Assembly (NCBI GenBank): GCA_038125725.1
Contig: JAYPEK010000014.1
Coordinates: forward strand, 1 to 64,000
DNA from: TMED8 sp038125725
Lineage (GTDB): Bacteria; Pseudomonadota; Alphaproteobacteria; Rhodospirillales; Casp-alpha2
DNA length: 64,000 bases
Reading direction: 5' to 3'
A program made the translations under genes and the position numbers. The notes beneath the pieces were generated by a model, which was given only the letters and a program-made list of their open reading frames with translations, was not told the DNA's origin and did not search any database. Positions 25,340 through 32,261 of this stretch are shown here, in pieces (the stretch's first letter is position 1; each line of letters opens with the position of its first letter).

Positions 25340-26032
25340 TCAACGGAGGTTCTCGGCGATCTCCTGGATCATCTTCTTGAGCACGGCGCGGGCGATGTCC
25401 TCGCGGCCTTCGGCGGTCATGACGAAGGCGCCGCGGCCGAAAATCACGTCGTTCCGGTAGTGCTCGTCCAGAGGCTCGCCCATGGGACCGGTTCGCACGC
25501 GGCCCGGCAGGTTGACCACCAGGCCGTTGATGGTCACCCGGTGCTGGCGCGCCAAAAGGTGCGCGTCGGCCAAGGGCCGGCCGTTCATTTGCGGGCCGTC
25601 GCCCGAGACATCGACGATCTTGCGCCGACCCTCGAAGGCGTTGGAGAGCATCTTCTCGATCCCGAAAATGACCACTTCCGAGATCGAGTTGTAACCCCAG
25701 GCGGCGCGCGGCGCCGTGCGCAGCTTGGCGGCAAAGGCGGCGGCCGCCTCGGGCCCGTCGATCAGCATCCAGTCGACGATGGTTTCCTGGCTCTCGGGAT
25801 CGCCCCATTCCACGTAGGTGAGCGCGATCTTCTGGTGAAAGCCGCCGGCGATGGCGGCGAGAAAGCGCGGATGGGTGATGGCCGAAGCGTAGCCCTCGCG
25901 CTGCAGGGCCAGTTCGTCGTCATCGATGGAGCCGGAGCCATCGGCGGCCAGCACCAATTCGACGTCGACCTTCTCCTGCGCCCAGACGGGGCCGCAGACC
26001 ATCAACAGAGCAAGGACCAAAAATGCGCGCAT
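25340..26032 (-). CDS. Secreted DUF1194 (von Willebrand A-like) protein
   Basis: A 230-residue exported protein. Residues 1-18 form a signal peptide (ALLMVCGPVWAQ, cleavage after A18). The mature part is DUF1194, a VWA-like fold with the metal-site motif AADGSGSIDDDE near residues 29-40 and a second conserved SGDGPQMNGRP. The C-terminal IFGRGAFVMTAEGREDIARA is typical of the family in Alphaproteobacteria. The function is unknown; VWA folds usually bind proteins through a divalent ion. It lies 9 bases after the TPR/glycosyltransferase-like gene and before the SLC13 permease, on the same strand. Confidence 0.85.
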   Translation of the reverse strand: MRAFLVLALLMVCGPVWAQEKVDVELVLAADGSGSIDDDELALQREGYASAITHPRFLAAIAGGFHQKIALTYVEWGDPESQETIVDWMLIDGPEAAAAFAAKLRTAPRAAWGYNSISEVVIFGIEKMLSNAFEGRRKIVDVSGDGPQMNGRPLADAHLLARQHRVTINGLVVNLPGRVRTGPMGEPLDEHYRNDVIFGRGAFVMTAEGREDIARAVLKKMIQEIAENLR

Positions 26033-26041
26033 GGGCGGAGC

Positions 26042-27154
26042 TTAACACAAGGCCGATAGCCCCGATACAGCCCCTTTCCAGTCCCGGGGCGCGGGCTGGC
26101 GGTGCAGCCGCGCCGTCGGATACCAGGGCGTCCTGTCGCCTTCCCGGCCCCAGCGCCAGTCGGGCAGATAGGGCACCAGCACATGCACGGGCTTGCCCAT
26201 GGCGCCGGCCAGGTGTGCGACGGACGTATCGACCGTGACCACCATGTCCAAGCCGTCGATGACGGCGGCGGTGTCGGCGAAATCGTGCAGGCGGTCGCTC
26301 AGGTCTTCGACGCGCGAGCCCTTGGCGTCGGCGGCGCGCTCGCCCTTTTGCAGGGAGATCAGCCGCGCGCCCTTGGGCAGTGCATCGACGAGAGTATCGA
26401 AGGGGATGGAACGGAAGCGGTCGTTCGGATGCGTCGGCCGACCGGCCCAGCAGATGCCGATCCGGGGGCCGGCGGCCGCCCCGAGCCGGCGCTGCCAGCG
26501 CCGCACGCCGCGCGGGTCGGCTTGCACGTAAGGAACGTCCGCCGGCAGGTTTTCGGGTGTCACGCCGAGCGCACCGGGCAGGCTGGAAACCGGGATATAA
26601 GCGGCGAAACTACCGACGCGGTGCCAGTCTTGGAAATGATGGTCGGCGCCGGCAATGCCGTCGAGCAGCCGGGCCAGCGGCGGGCTGCACCCGAACGACA
26701 GCCGGGCGCAGCGTTCCCGCGCCAGCGGCAGCAGGCGCACGAACTGCAGGACATCGCCGTAGCCCTGCTCGCCGAAGACCAGCAGCGTGCCGTTCGGCAA
26801 GGGCGCGCCGTCCCAAAGCGGCGCCTGGATATGGGGAAAGGGCGCGCCGCCCTCGCCCTTGTAGCGCCATTCGTATTCCACCCAGCCCTCGGCGTACTGC
26901 CCGGCGGTCAGCAGGCATTGCGCCAGCAGCAGGTGCACGGCGGCGTTCCCGGGCTCGATCTCGAGCGCGTCGCGGAAGAGCGCGATGGCGTCATCGGTGC
27001 GGCCGAGAGCATCCCAGGTGCGGGCGAGATAAGCCTTGGCCTCGAAGGCATGAGGATCGGCGGCAAGCGCCCGGGTCAAGACCGCCTCGGCGGCGTCGAA
27101 ACGCCATTCGGCGAAATGGGCCTTGCCGGCCTGGATGTCGTCCGTCGCGGTCAA
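26042..27154 (-). CDS. TPR protein with glycosyltransferase-9-like C-terminal domain
   Basis: A 370-residue protein. Residues about 5-110 contain three TPR units (AKAYLARTWDALGRTDDAIA, FRDALEIEPGNAAVHLLLAQ). The rest resembles the heptosyltransferase-like fold of TPR-GT proteins: GTLLVFGEQGYGDVLQFVRL near 128-147, GPRIGICWAGRPTHPNDRFR, and the C-terminal VVTVDTSVAHLAGAMGKPVH that in GT9 proteins contacts the nucleotide sugar. The only in-frame start is TTG at 27154; there is no strong ribosome site and the frame follows the alpha/beta hydrolase by 10 bases. A glycan or flagellin glycosylation role is usual for the family but unsupported here. Confidence 0.75.
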   Translation of the reverse strand: MTATDDIQAGKAHFAEWRFDAAEAVLTRALAADPHAFEAKAYLARTWDALGRTDDAIALFRDALEIEPGNAAVHLLLAQCLLTAGQYAEGWVEYEWRYKGEGGAPFPHIQAPLWDGAPLPNGTLLVFGEQGYGDVLQFVRLLPLARERCARLSFGCSPPLARLLDGIAGADHHFQDWHRVGSFAAYIPVSSLPGALGVTPENLPADVPYVQADPRGVRRWQRRLGAAAGPRIGICWAGRPTHPNDRFRSIPFDTLVDALPKGARLISLQKGERAADAKGSRVEDLSDRLHDFADTAAVIDGLDMVVTVDTSVAHLAGAMGKPVHVLVPYLPDWRWGREGDRTPWYPTARLHRQPAPRDWKGAVSGLSALC

Positions 27155-27164
27155 AGACCCGTCA

Positions 27165-28037
27165 TTACCGGTCGAAGACCTGGGTGGCGTCGACGGTCAT
27201 GTCGCGAGCCGGCCAGCGGCCGGCCTCGGCAGCGACGAGGAAGGCGTCGATCTCGGCATTGAAGCGCGCCGGGTCCTCCATGTTGATCAGGTGCCCGGAT
27301 TTCGGCGCCACACTCATCCCCGCCGTCGGCATGATGCGCTTCATATGCAGGTTCACGTCCAGGCAGGGATCGTCCTCGTCACCGACCATCAACAGCACCG
27401 GCGCGCTAACGGCGGCGAGCTCGGCGTCGAGATCGTAGAGCGACGGCCGGGCCGCCTGCACGGCGCGCATGGTATGAGCGGAGCCCAAGGCGGAATGATC
27501 GGAGAGGTGATCGACGAACTCCTGCCAGCCCTTGGGATCCTTGATCTTGAGCTGGATACGGTTGGGCGCCATGCCCATCCCCTCGCCGGCGATCGCGCCG
27601 GCGGCCTGCATGCGGTCAGCCGAGGCCAAGGCTTCTTCGATGAAGGCGTCCCGCGTCGGCTTGTAAGCGCCGGAACCGCCCGACGCCGCGACTACGGCGG
27701 AGACCCGGTCCGGATGGCGCATGGCCAGCATCAGCGTCATGTAGGCGCCCATGGAGAGCCCGACCACATGCGCTTTCTCGATACCTAAATGATCCAACAG
27801 GTGCACCGCGTCGGCGAGCGAGGTCTCCCAGCCATAGGCATCCGCGTCGGCCGGCACGTCGGACGGCGGATAGCCTCTGGCGTTCAAGACGATGCAGCGG
27901 TAGCGGCGCGAGAAATAGCGCACCTGGTGTTCCCAGCTTCGGTGGTCGCCACCGAACTCGTGCAGGAACAGGATCGGATAGCCTTCGCCGGTATCCTCGA
28001 AATAAAGCTTCACGCCGTCGCGTTCGGTATGGGGCAT
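27165..28037 (-). CDS. Alpha/beta hydrolase
   Basis: A 290-residue alpha/beta hydrolase. The oxyanion loop LFLHEFGGDHRSW is at residues 23-35 and the nucleophile elbow VGLSMGAYM gives Ser 95. An acid in LMVGDEDDPCLDV and the histidine in APKSGHLINMEDPARF complete the triad. It has a full cap region (about 120-210). ATG at 28037 follows GGGAGG. The family spans esterases, C-C hydrolases and lactonases, and no substrate is suggested by the neighbours (TPR protein, toxin-antitoxin pair). Confidence 0.85.
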   Translation of the reverse strand: MPHTERDGVKLYFEDTGEGYPILFLHEFGGDHRSWEHQVRYFSRRYRCIVLNARGYPPSDVPADADAYGWETSLADAVHLLDHLGIEKAHVVGLSMGAYMTLMLAMRHPDRVSAVVAASGGSGAYKPTRDAFIEEALASADRMQAAGAIAGEGMGMAPNRIQLKIKDPKGWQEFVDHLSDHSALGSAHTMRAVQAARPSLYDLDAELAAVSAPVLLMVGDEDDPCLDVNLHMKRIMPTAGMSVAPKSGHLINMEDPARFNAEIDAFLVAAEAGRWPARDMTVDATQVFDR

Positions 28038-28067
28038 GGGACCTCCCTGAATTTCCTGACGATTGTT

Positions 28068-28355
28068 TTAGGCTGCCTCGATCTCGCGGGCGATTTCGGC
28101 ACCCTTGTCGCGCTCCGCCAGCGCCAATTCGTAGCGCGACTGAAGCGCCATCCAAAGCCTGGGGCCGGTGCCGAGAAACCGCCCGAGACGAAGCGCCGTA
28201 TCGGCTGAGATCGCGCGCTTGCCATTCAGGATATCGACGATCCGCCCGGGCGGCACCGCCAGCTTTCGCGCCAAGGCATTGGCGCTCAATCCGCGCACCT
28301 CCATTTCCTCTCGCAGGAACTCACCGGGGTGAATGATAGCCGCCATTGGTTTCAT
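28068..28355 (-). CDS. higA: HigA family antitoxin, XRE-type DNA-binding
   Basis: A 95-residue antitoxin of the HigA/VapI group. The start IIHPGEFLREEMEVRGLSAN is diagnostic, and the helix-turn-helix runs through NALARKLAVPPGRIVDILNG and ISADTALRLGRFLG. It neutralises the HigB toxin and represses the pair. ATG at 28355 overlaps the toxin stop (ATGA). A second ATG three codons later (28346) is better spaced from the AAAGG ribosome site and may be the true start. The toxin-first gene order is the normal higBA order. Confidence 0.9.
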   Translation of the reverse strand: MKPMAAIIHPGEFLREEMEVRGLSANALARKLAVPPGRIVDILNGKRAISADTALRLGRFLGTGPRLWMALQSRYELALAERDKGAEIAREIEAA

Positions 28356-28636
28356 CCTTTGTGATAATCGACGATTTCAACATCATAGGCATGCCCGCCA
28401 CGAAAGCGAAAACAGACCCGCCATGGGCCATTGACGATCATCGCCCACTGGCCCTTGCGATCGCCTTTCAATTTGTGAAGGCCGATACTGGCGAGCGGTG
28501 CGATTTCGTCGAGCCGCTCCAATTCGTCCAGCAACGCGAGGCGCCGCTCGGCCAAACGGCCGTCCATCCCACGATAAGGATTCTTGCCGTTGCGAAAGAA
28601 CCGTTCAGTGCGACGCGACGCCCACGATTTGATCAT
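28352..28636 (-). CDS. higB: HigB/RelE family toxin
   Basis: A 94-residue RelE-superfamily toxin of the HigB branch, an mRNA interferase that acts at the ribosome. Family features include a basic N-terminus (MIKSWASRRTERFF), ERRLALLDELERLDEIAPL, and the C-terminal core MIVNGPWRVCFRFRGGHAYD followed by VEIVDYHKG, with the usual Arg (VCFRFR) and terminal His (DYHKG). The gene has no Shine-Dalgarno site; the perfect operator palindrome lies four bases upstream of the start codon. Transcription would start inside or just upstream of that operator. The pair sits downstream of an acyl-CoA dehydrogenase without any mobile element. Confidence 0.9.
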   Translation of the reverse strand: MIKSWASRRTERFFRNGKNPYRGMDGRLAERRLALLDELERLDEIAPLASIGLHKLKGDRKGQWAMIVNGPWRVCFRFRGGHAYDVEIVDYHKG

Positions 28637-28640
28637 AATA

Positions 28641-28659
28641 CATAACGTAACACGTTATG
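28641..28659. promoter_or_regulatory. higBA operator: perfect 8-bp inverted repeat
   Basis: CATAACGT-AAC-ACGTTATG is a perfect inverted repeat with 8-base arms and a 3-base centre. It ends four bases before the higB start codon (28636, minus strand). Autoregulated toxin-antitoxin pairs typically carry such an operator over the promoter and it is the obvious HigA (or HigBA complex) site. The flanks are also AT-rich, with TATTAT-like -10 candidates on the minus strand. Confidence 0.75.
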
Positions 28660-28671
28660 CATTTAGTGTCA

Positions 28672-30462
28672 TCAGCAGGATTGCACCAGCCGCACGGCGT
28701 TCGCGAGCGGCACGGCGTCGTCGCCGAGCAACAGGGCGGAGATTTCGTCTTCCAGCGCCGTGTCCGTGAGCTGGAACGGATCGCGCGGTTTCAGGCGGTG
28801 CTCGACCACCAGCTTCGACCACAAGAGCCTCCGCGCGTCGCCGCGCTTAGCATGGATCACGGTTCCCTCCCAGGCCATCAAGGCCGCCGTGGCGGCGTGG
28901 TAGAAGGCGCTGGTGACCTGGCGGCACTGGGCCTCGTCGGCCTTCGACGCGCCGATGGCGCCGATGCCCTCGACGGCACGGTCGATATAGCCCTTGAGCT
29001 CGGCCCGGTAAGCGTCCGGCAGCCCCTCGGCCTCGTCCAGCCGGGCATGCAGCGCGGCCTGGAACGGCACGTGGCAGTCGTGCTTGGCGACCGCGCGGGT
29101 AACGGCGTCGAGCGCGACGATATTCGACGTCCCCTCCCAGATCGAGCCCAGGTGGGCGTCGCGGAGCAGCCGCGGGTTGACGAACTCCTCCACGTAGCCG
29201 ATGCCGCCCCGCATCTCCATGGCATCGCCGGTGACGCGCCGGCCGTCGCGCGTCGAGCGGAACTTCAACACCGGCGTGGCGATACGCAAGAGCGCCGCCG
29301 CCTCCTGGCTGGCGGGCTGGCCGCCGTAGCCCTCGGCCTTGTCCAAGACATCGGCGGTGAAGAACCACAAGGAGAGCGACTGTTCCGCCGGCAACTGGAT
29401 CTTCAGCATCTGGCGGCGCGCCAGGGGTTTCTCCATCAACGGCTGGCCGAACACCTTGCGCCCGCGCATGACGGCGGTGGAATCGTGCACGGCGCGGCGC
29501 ATCAGCGCCGACGACTTGATGCCGTTCGAAAGCCGCGACCAGTTGACCATTTCCAGCATCTGATGGATGCCCCGGTCCAAGGGCCCGATGGGGTGCACGA
29601 CGGCACCCTCCAAGATCACCTCGCCGGATGCCATGGAGCGGGTACCGAGCTTCTCCTTCAGGCGCACGATGCGGTAATGGTTGGGCGAGCCGTCCTCCAG
29701 GAAACGCGGCAGCGCGAACAGCGTCAGCCCGCGGGTGCCGTCCGGCGCCCCTTCCGGGCGTGCCAGCATCAGGTTCAGTTCCGCGTCGGCGTTGGAGCAG
29801 AACCACTTCTCGCCATAGACCCGCCATTGACCGTCTTCTTGGCGCGCCACGGTGGTCAGCGAGCCGACGTCGGAGCCGCCTTCCTTTTCCGTCATGTACT
29901 GGCCGCCCTGCCAGAGCTCTGCGGTGTCGGTGGTGCTCATCTTGGGGATCAGCCAATTCTTGATCTCGTCCGAGGCGAACTTGAGGATCGCGTGCATGCC
30001 GGAATCGGTGACGTTGATCGGGCAGCCCAAGCCGAATTCCGCCTGGTTGAACAGATAGGTGAAGGCATGCTTGGCGGTCGCCGGATAGGGCGCCGGCCAG
30101 TCCATGATGCCAGCGCGGTGGCTCATGGCGTGGATGCTGAAGGTGCCGTAGGCGGCCTCTTCCAGTTCGCGGTAGGCCGGGTGGTATTCGATCCACTGCT
30201 GGTCGCGCCCGAAGCGGTCGCGGTGATGCAGGATCGGCGTGTGGCGGTCGGCCAGGTGTGCGGCTTCGTCCAATTCGTTGGCGACCATGGAGCCCAGCTT
30301 GGTCAGCCAGGGCGTCAGGTGTTCCAGCAATTCCGGCGCCAGATAGACCGACAGCAAATCCTTGAGGCCGATGTCGGCGTCGTAGAAGTTCCAGCCTCGG
30401 GTATCGGGCGCGAGCGCGGCGGAGCGGTTGGCGGAAGCGTCTGTCTGGCGTTGCACGTTCAT
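28672..30462 (-). CDS. Acyl-CoA dehydrogenase, AidB-like large form
   Basis: A 596-residue FAD protein of the acyl-CoA dehydrogenase superfamily. Its length, the block LWQGGQYMTEKEGGSDVGSL, the RSTRDGRRVTGDAMEMRGG segment and IGYVEEFVNPRLLRDAHLG followed by SIWEGTSNIVALD (with the position of the catalytic Glu) resemble the AidB-type proteins and large ACADs. A C-terminal extension of about 130 residues follows. It may oxidise an unusual acyl-CoA; AidB itself has a DNA-protective role in E. coli, and which applies here is unknown. It is divergent from a LysR regulator with a well-structured intergenic region. Confidence 0.82.
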   Translation of the reverse strand: MNVQRQTDASANRSAALAPDTRGWNFYDADIGLKDLLSVYLAPELLEHLTPWLTKLGSMVANELDEAAHLADRHTPILHHRDRFGRDQQWIEYHPAYRELEEAAYGTFSIHAMSHRAGIMDWPAPYPATAKHAFTYLFNQAEFGLGCPINVTDSGMHAILKFASDEIKNWLIPKMSTTDTAELWQGGQYMTEKEGGSDVGSLTTVARQEDGQWRVYGEKWFCSNADAELNLMLARPEGAPDGTRGLTLFALPRFLEDGSPNHYRIVRLKEKLGTRSMASGEVILEGAVVHPIGPLDRGIHQMLEMVNWSRLSNGIKSSALMRRAVHDSTAVMRGRKVFGQPLMEKPLARRQMLKIQLPAEQSLSLWFFTADVLDKAEGYGGQPASQEAAALLRIATPVLKFRSTRDGRRVTGDAMEMRGGIGYVEEFVNPRLLRDAHLGSIWEGTSNIVALDAVTRAVAKHDCHVPFQAALHARLDEAEGLPDAYRAELKGYIDRAVEGIGAIGASKADEAQCRQVTSAFYHAATAALMAWEGTVIHAKRGDARRLLWSKLVVEHRLKPRDPFQLTDTALEDEISALLLGDDAVPLANAVRLVQSC

Positions 30463-30490
30463 GATTGGAACCTCCCACGGATCACGGTCT

Positions 30491-30517
30491 CGAATGGCCG
30501 GAACCTGCGGCCATTCG
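30491..30517. promoter_or_regulatory. Perfect 10-bp inverted repeat upstream of the acyl-CoA dehydrogenase
   Basis: CGAATGGCCG and CGGCCATTCG form a perfect inverted repeat of 10-base arms with a 7-base loop. It lies 29 bases upstream of the acyl-CoA dehydrogenase start and about 70 bases from the divergent LysR start. It may be an operator for the dehydrogenase gene or a stem-loop in its leader. Confidence 0.5.
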
Positions 30518-30527
30518 GCTTGCCGGA

Positions 30528-30573
30528 CAATCGAAAAAACCGTAACTTCGTTTGAGTTTTTCTCAATCGAAAA
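30528..30573. promoter_or_regulatory. LysR box and direct repeats upstream of LysR gene
   Basis: TTGAG-TTTTT-CTCAA (30552-30566) is a perfect inverted repeat that satisfies the T-N11-A rule of LysR-type operators. A 10-base direct repeat CAATCGAAAA occurs at 30528-30537 and again at 30564-30573, flanking it. The group sits directly upstream of the LysR start at 30587 and fits an autoregulatory site that also controls the divergent acyl-CoA dehydrogenase. Confidence 0.55.
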
Positions 30574-30586
30574 CCGGGAGCGTCAC

Positions 30587-31492
30587 TTGTCCGCGCGAGA
30601 CCTGCCGCCGCTGAAAGCCCTGCGCGCCTTCGAGGCCGTCGGCCGCCACCGCTCCATCACCCGCGCCGCCGACGAGCTGAACGTGACGCCGGGCGCCGTC
30701 AGCCGCCAGGTGCAGTCGCTGGAGGGATGGCTGGGGACGGCGCTTCTGGTGCGCGGGCACCGCAGCATCGACCTCACCGACGACGGCCGGCGCTACCTGG
30801 ACGAAATCGGCTCCGCCCTGGCGCAGATCGCCAACGCCACGCGGCCGTTCCTGAAGGCGGCACAGAAGCGCCCCTTGCGCATCTGCAGCTACCCGACCTT
30901 CACCCAACGCTGGCTGATCCAGCGCTGGAAGGAGTTCAACCGCGCCCATCCGGAGATCGGCTTCGAGTTCTCCACCTCGCTCATGCCGCTGGACGAGCCC
31001 GCCGATGAATTCGACGCGCGCATCTGCCTTGGCCACGAGAGCGAGCGCTGGGACGGCTGGGAGGCATTGCATCTCTACCGGGTGGAGATGATCCCGGTCT
31101 GCGCGCCGGCATTGATCCAGGGTGCCGGCGGCGCCATCACGGCGAACGATCTCGGCGATTTCTCGCTCATCCGCGGCGCGCCGCGCCCCGACGACTGGGC
31201 GCGCTGGCTGAAGGAAAACGGCGTTTCCGGCGTCGACCCCACATCAGGGCCGATGTTCGAAAACTTCAACCTGGCCATGCAGGCGGCCATCGAGGGGGCG
31301 GGTGTCTTGCTCGCCGACAAGGTATTGGCCGCCGACGACCTGGCCGCCGGGCGGCTGGTGCAGCCCTTCGGCCCCGGCCGGCGGTCGCGGCACGCCTTCT
31401 ATTTCGTCATGTCGCGCCAGAAGGCATCCGACCAGCGGCTGAAACTCTTCGCCGACTGGCTCCGGGAGACGGTGGCGGCGGCCGCGCCCTAG
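30587..31492 (+). CDS. LysR family transcriptional regulator, GcvA-like
   Basis: A 301-residue LysR regulator. Residues about 6-65 are the winged HTH (LKALRAFEAVGRHRSITRAA, then DELNVTPGAVSRQVQSLEG), and the effector domain begins near residue 95 (LRICSYPTFTQRWLIQRW), the GcvA-type pattern. TTG at 30587 is chosen as start because GGGAG lies 6 bases upstream and the protein then starts LSARDLPPLKALRAFEAVG. The frame is open further upstream, but that covers the operator region. It shares its last bases (CTAG, 31489-31492) with the convergent SDR gene. The probable target is the divergent acyl-CoA dehydrogenase. Confidence 0.88.
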   Translation: MSARDLPPLKALRAFEAVGRHRSITRAADELNVTPGAVSRQVQSLEGWLGTALLVRGHRSIDLTDDGRRYLDEIGSALAQIANATRPFLKAAQKRPLRICSYPTFTQRWLIQRWKEFNRAHPEIGFEFSTSLMPLDEPADEFDARICLGHESERWDGWEALHLYRVEMIPVCAPALIQGAGGAITANDLGDFSLIRGAPRPDDWARWLKENGVSGVDPTSGPMFENFNLAMQAAIEGAGVLLADKVLAADDLAAGRLVQPFGPGRRSRHAFYFVMSRQKASDQRLKLFADWLRETVAAAAP

Positions 31493-32256
31493 AGCGTGTT
31501 GACCAGGTGCCCGCCGTCCACCGGCAAGACAACTCCCGTCACGAAGGCGCCGGCGCCGGACGCCAACAGCAACAGCGGCCCTTCCAGTTCCGGCATCTCG
31601 CCGGTGCGCTGCATGGGCACGCGGGAGATGATCTGCTTGCCGGCTTCCGAATGCAGGAAATCGCGGTTGAGGTCGGTTTCGAAATAGCCGGGCGCGATGG
31701 CGTTGACGCGGATTCCGTAGCGCGCCCATTCGAGCGCCAGCGCCTTGGTCATCTGCGCCACCCCGGCCTTGGAAATGGCATAGGGCAGCAGCCCCTTGGC
31801 GACGCGGACGCCCAGGATCGACGAAATGTTGATGATCGAGCCGCCCGAGCCGGCCTCCGCCATGCGCTTGCCGGCTTCCTGGGCGACGTTCCAGACGCCC
31901 TTCAGGTTGGTCTCCATCACCCGGTCAAAGGTTTCTTCCGTCAAGTCGATGGCCATTTCGCGGCCCGAGATCCCGGCGTTGTTGACGACGACGCCGACCG
32001 TGCCGGCGGCGGCCTCAAGCTCTGCGAAGGCATTGGCGACGCTATCCCTGTCGGTGACGTCGAGGGCAACGGCCTGCGCCGTGCCCCCAGCCTGCGTGAT
32101 TTCATCGACCACCTCGGCAACGCGGTCGGCGCGCCGGGCGGCGACGCCCACATGCGCGCCGGCGCGCGCCAGGGTCTGCGCGAAATGGCGGCCGAGACCG
32201 CTGGAAGCACCGGTCACCAGGGCACACTTGCCGGTCAAATCGAATAGGTCGGTCAT
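31489..32256 (-). CDS. Short-chain dehydrogenase/reductase
   Basis: A 255-residue classical SDR. The nucleotide motif TGASSGLGRHF is at 15-25, NNAGIS at 92-97 and the catalytic Ser near 145 (INISSILG); Tyr 159 and Lys 163 lie in LLPYAISKAG. The C-terminal substrate loop is ordinary. It follows the acyl-CoA ligase by 5 bases on the same strand, so the two are probably co-transcribed. The substrate could be a 3-oxoacyl- or hydroxyacyl-CoA intermediate. Its stop overlaps that of the LysR gene. Confidence 0.88.
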   Translation of the reverse strand: MTDLFDLTGKCALVTGASSGLGRHFAQTLARAGAHVGVAARRADRVAEVVDEITQAGGTAQAVALDVTDRDSVANAFAELEAAAGTVGVVVNNAGISGREMAIDLTEETFDRVMETNLKGVWNVAQEAGKRMAEAGSGGSIINISSILGVRVAKGLLPYAISKAGVAQMTKALALEWARYGIRVNAIAPGYFETDLNRDFLHSEAGKQIISRVPMQRTGEMPELEGPLLLLASGAGAFVTGVVLPVDGGHLVNTL

Positions 32257-32261
32257 GGTCG

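Noticed and set aside
28068..28659. Mobile or genomic-island origin of the toxin-antitoxin pair
   Set aside because: No flanking repeats, integrase or tRNA; only local AT enrichment around the operator.
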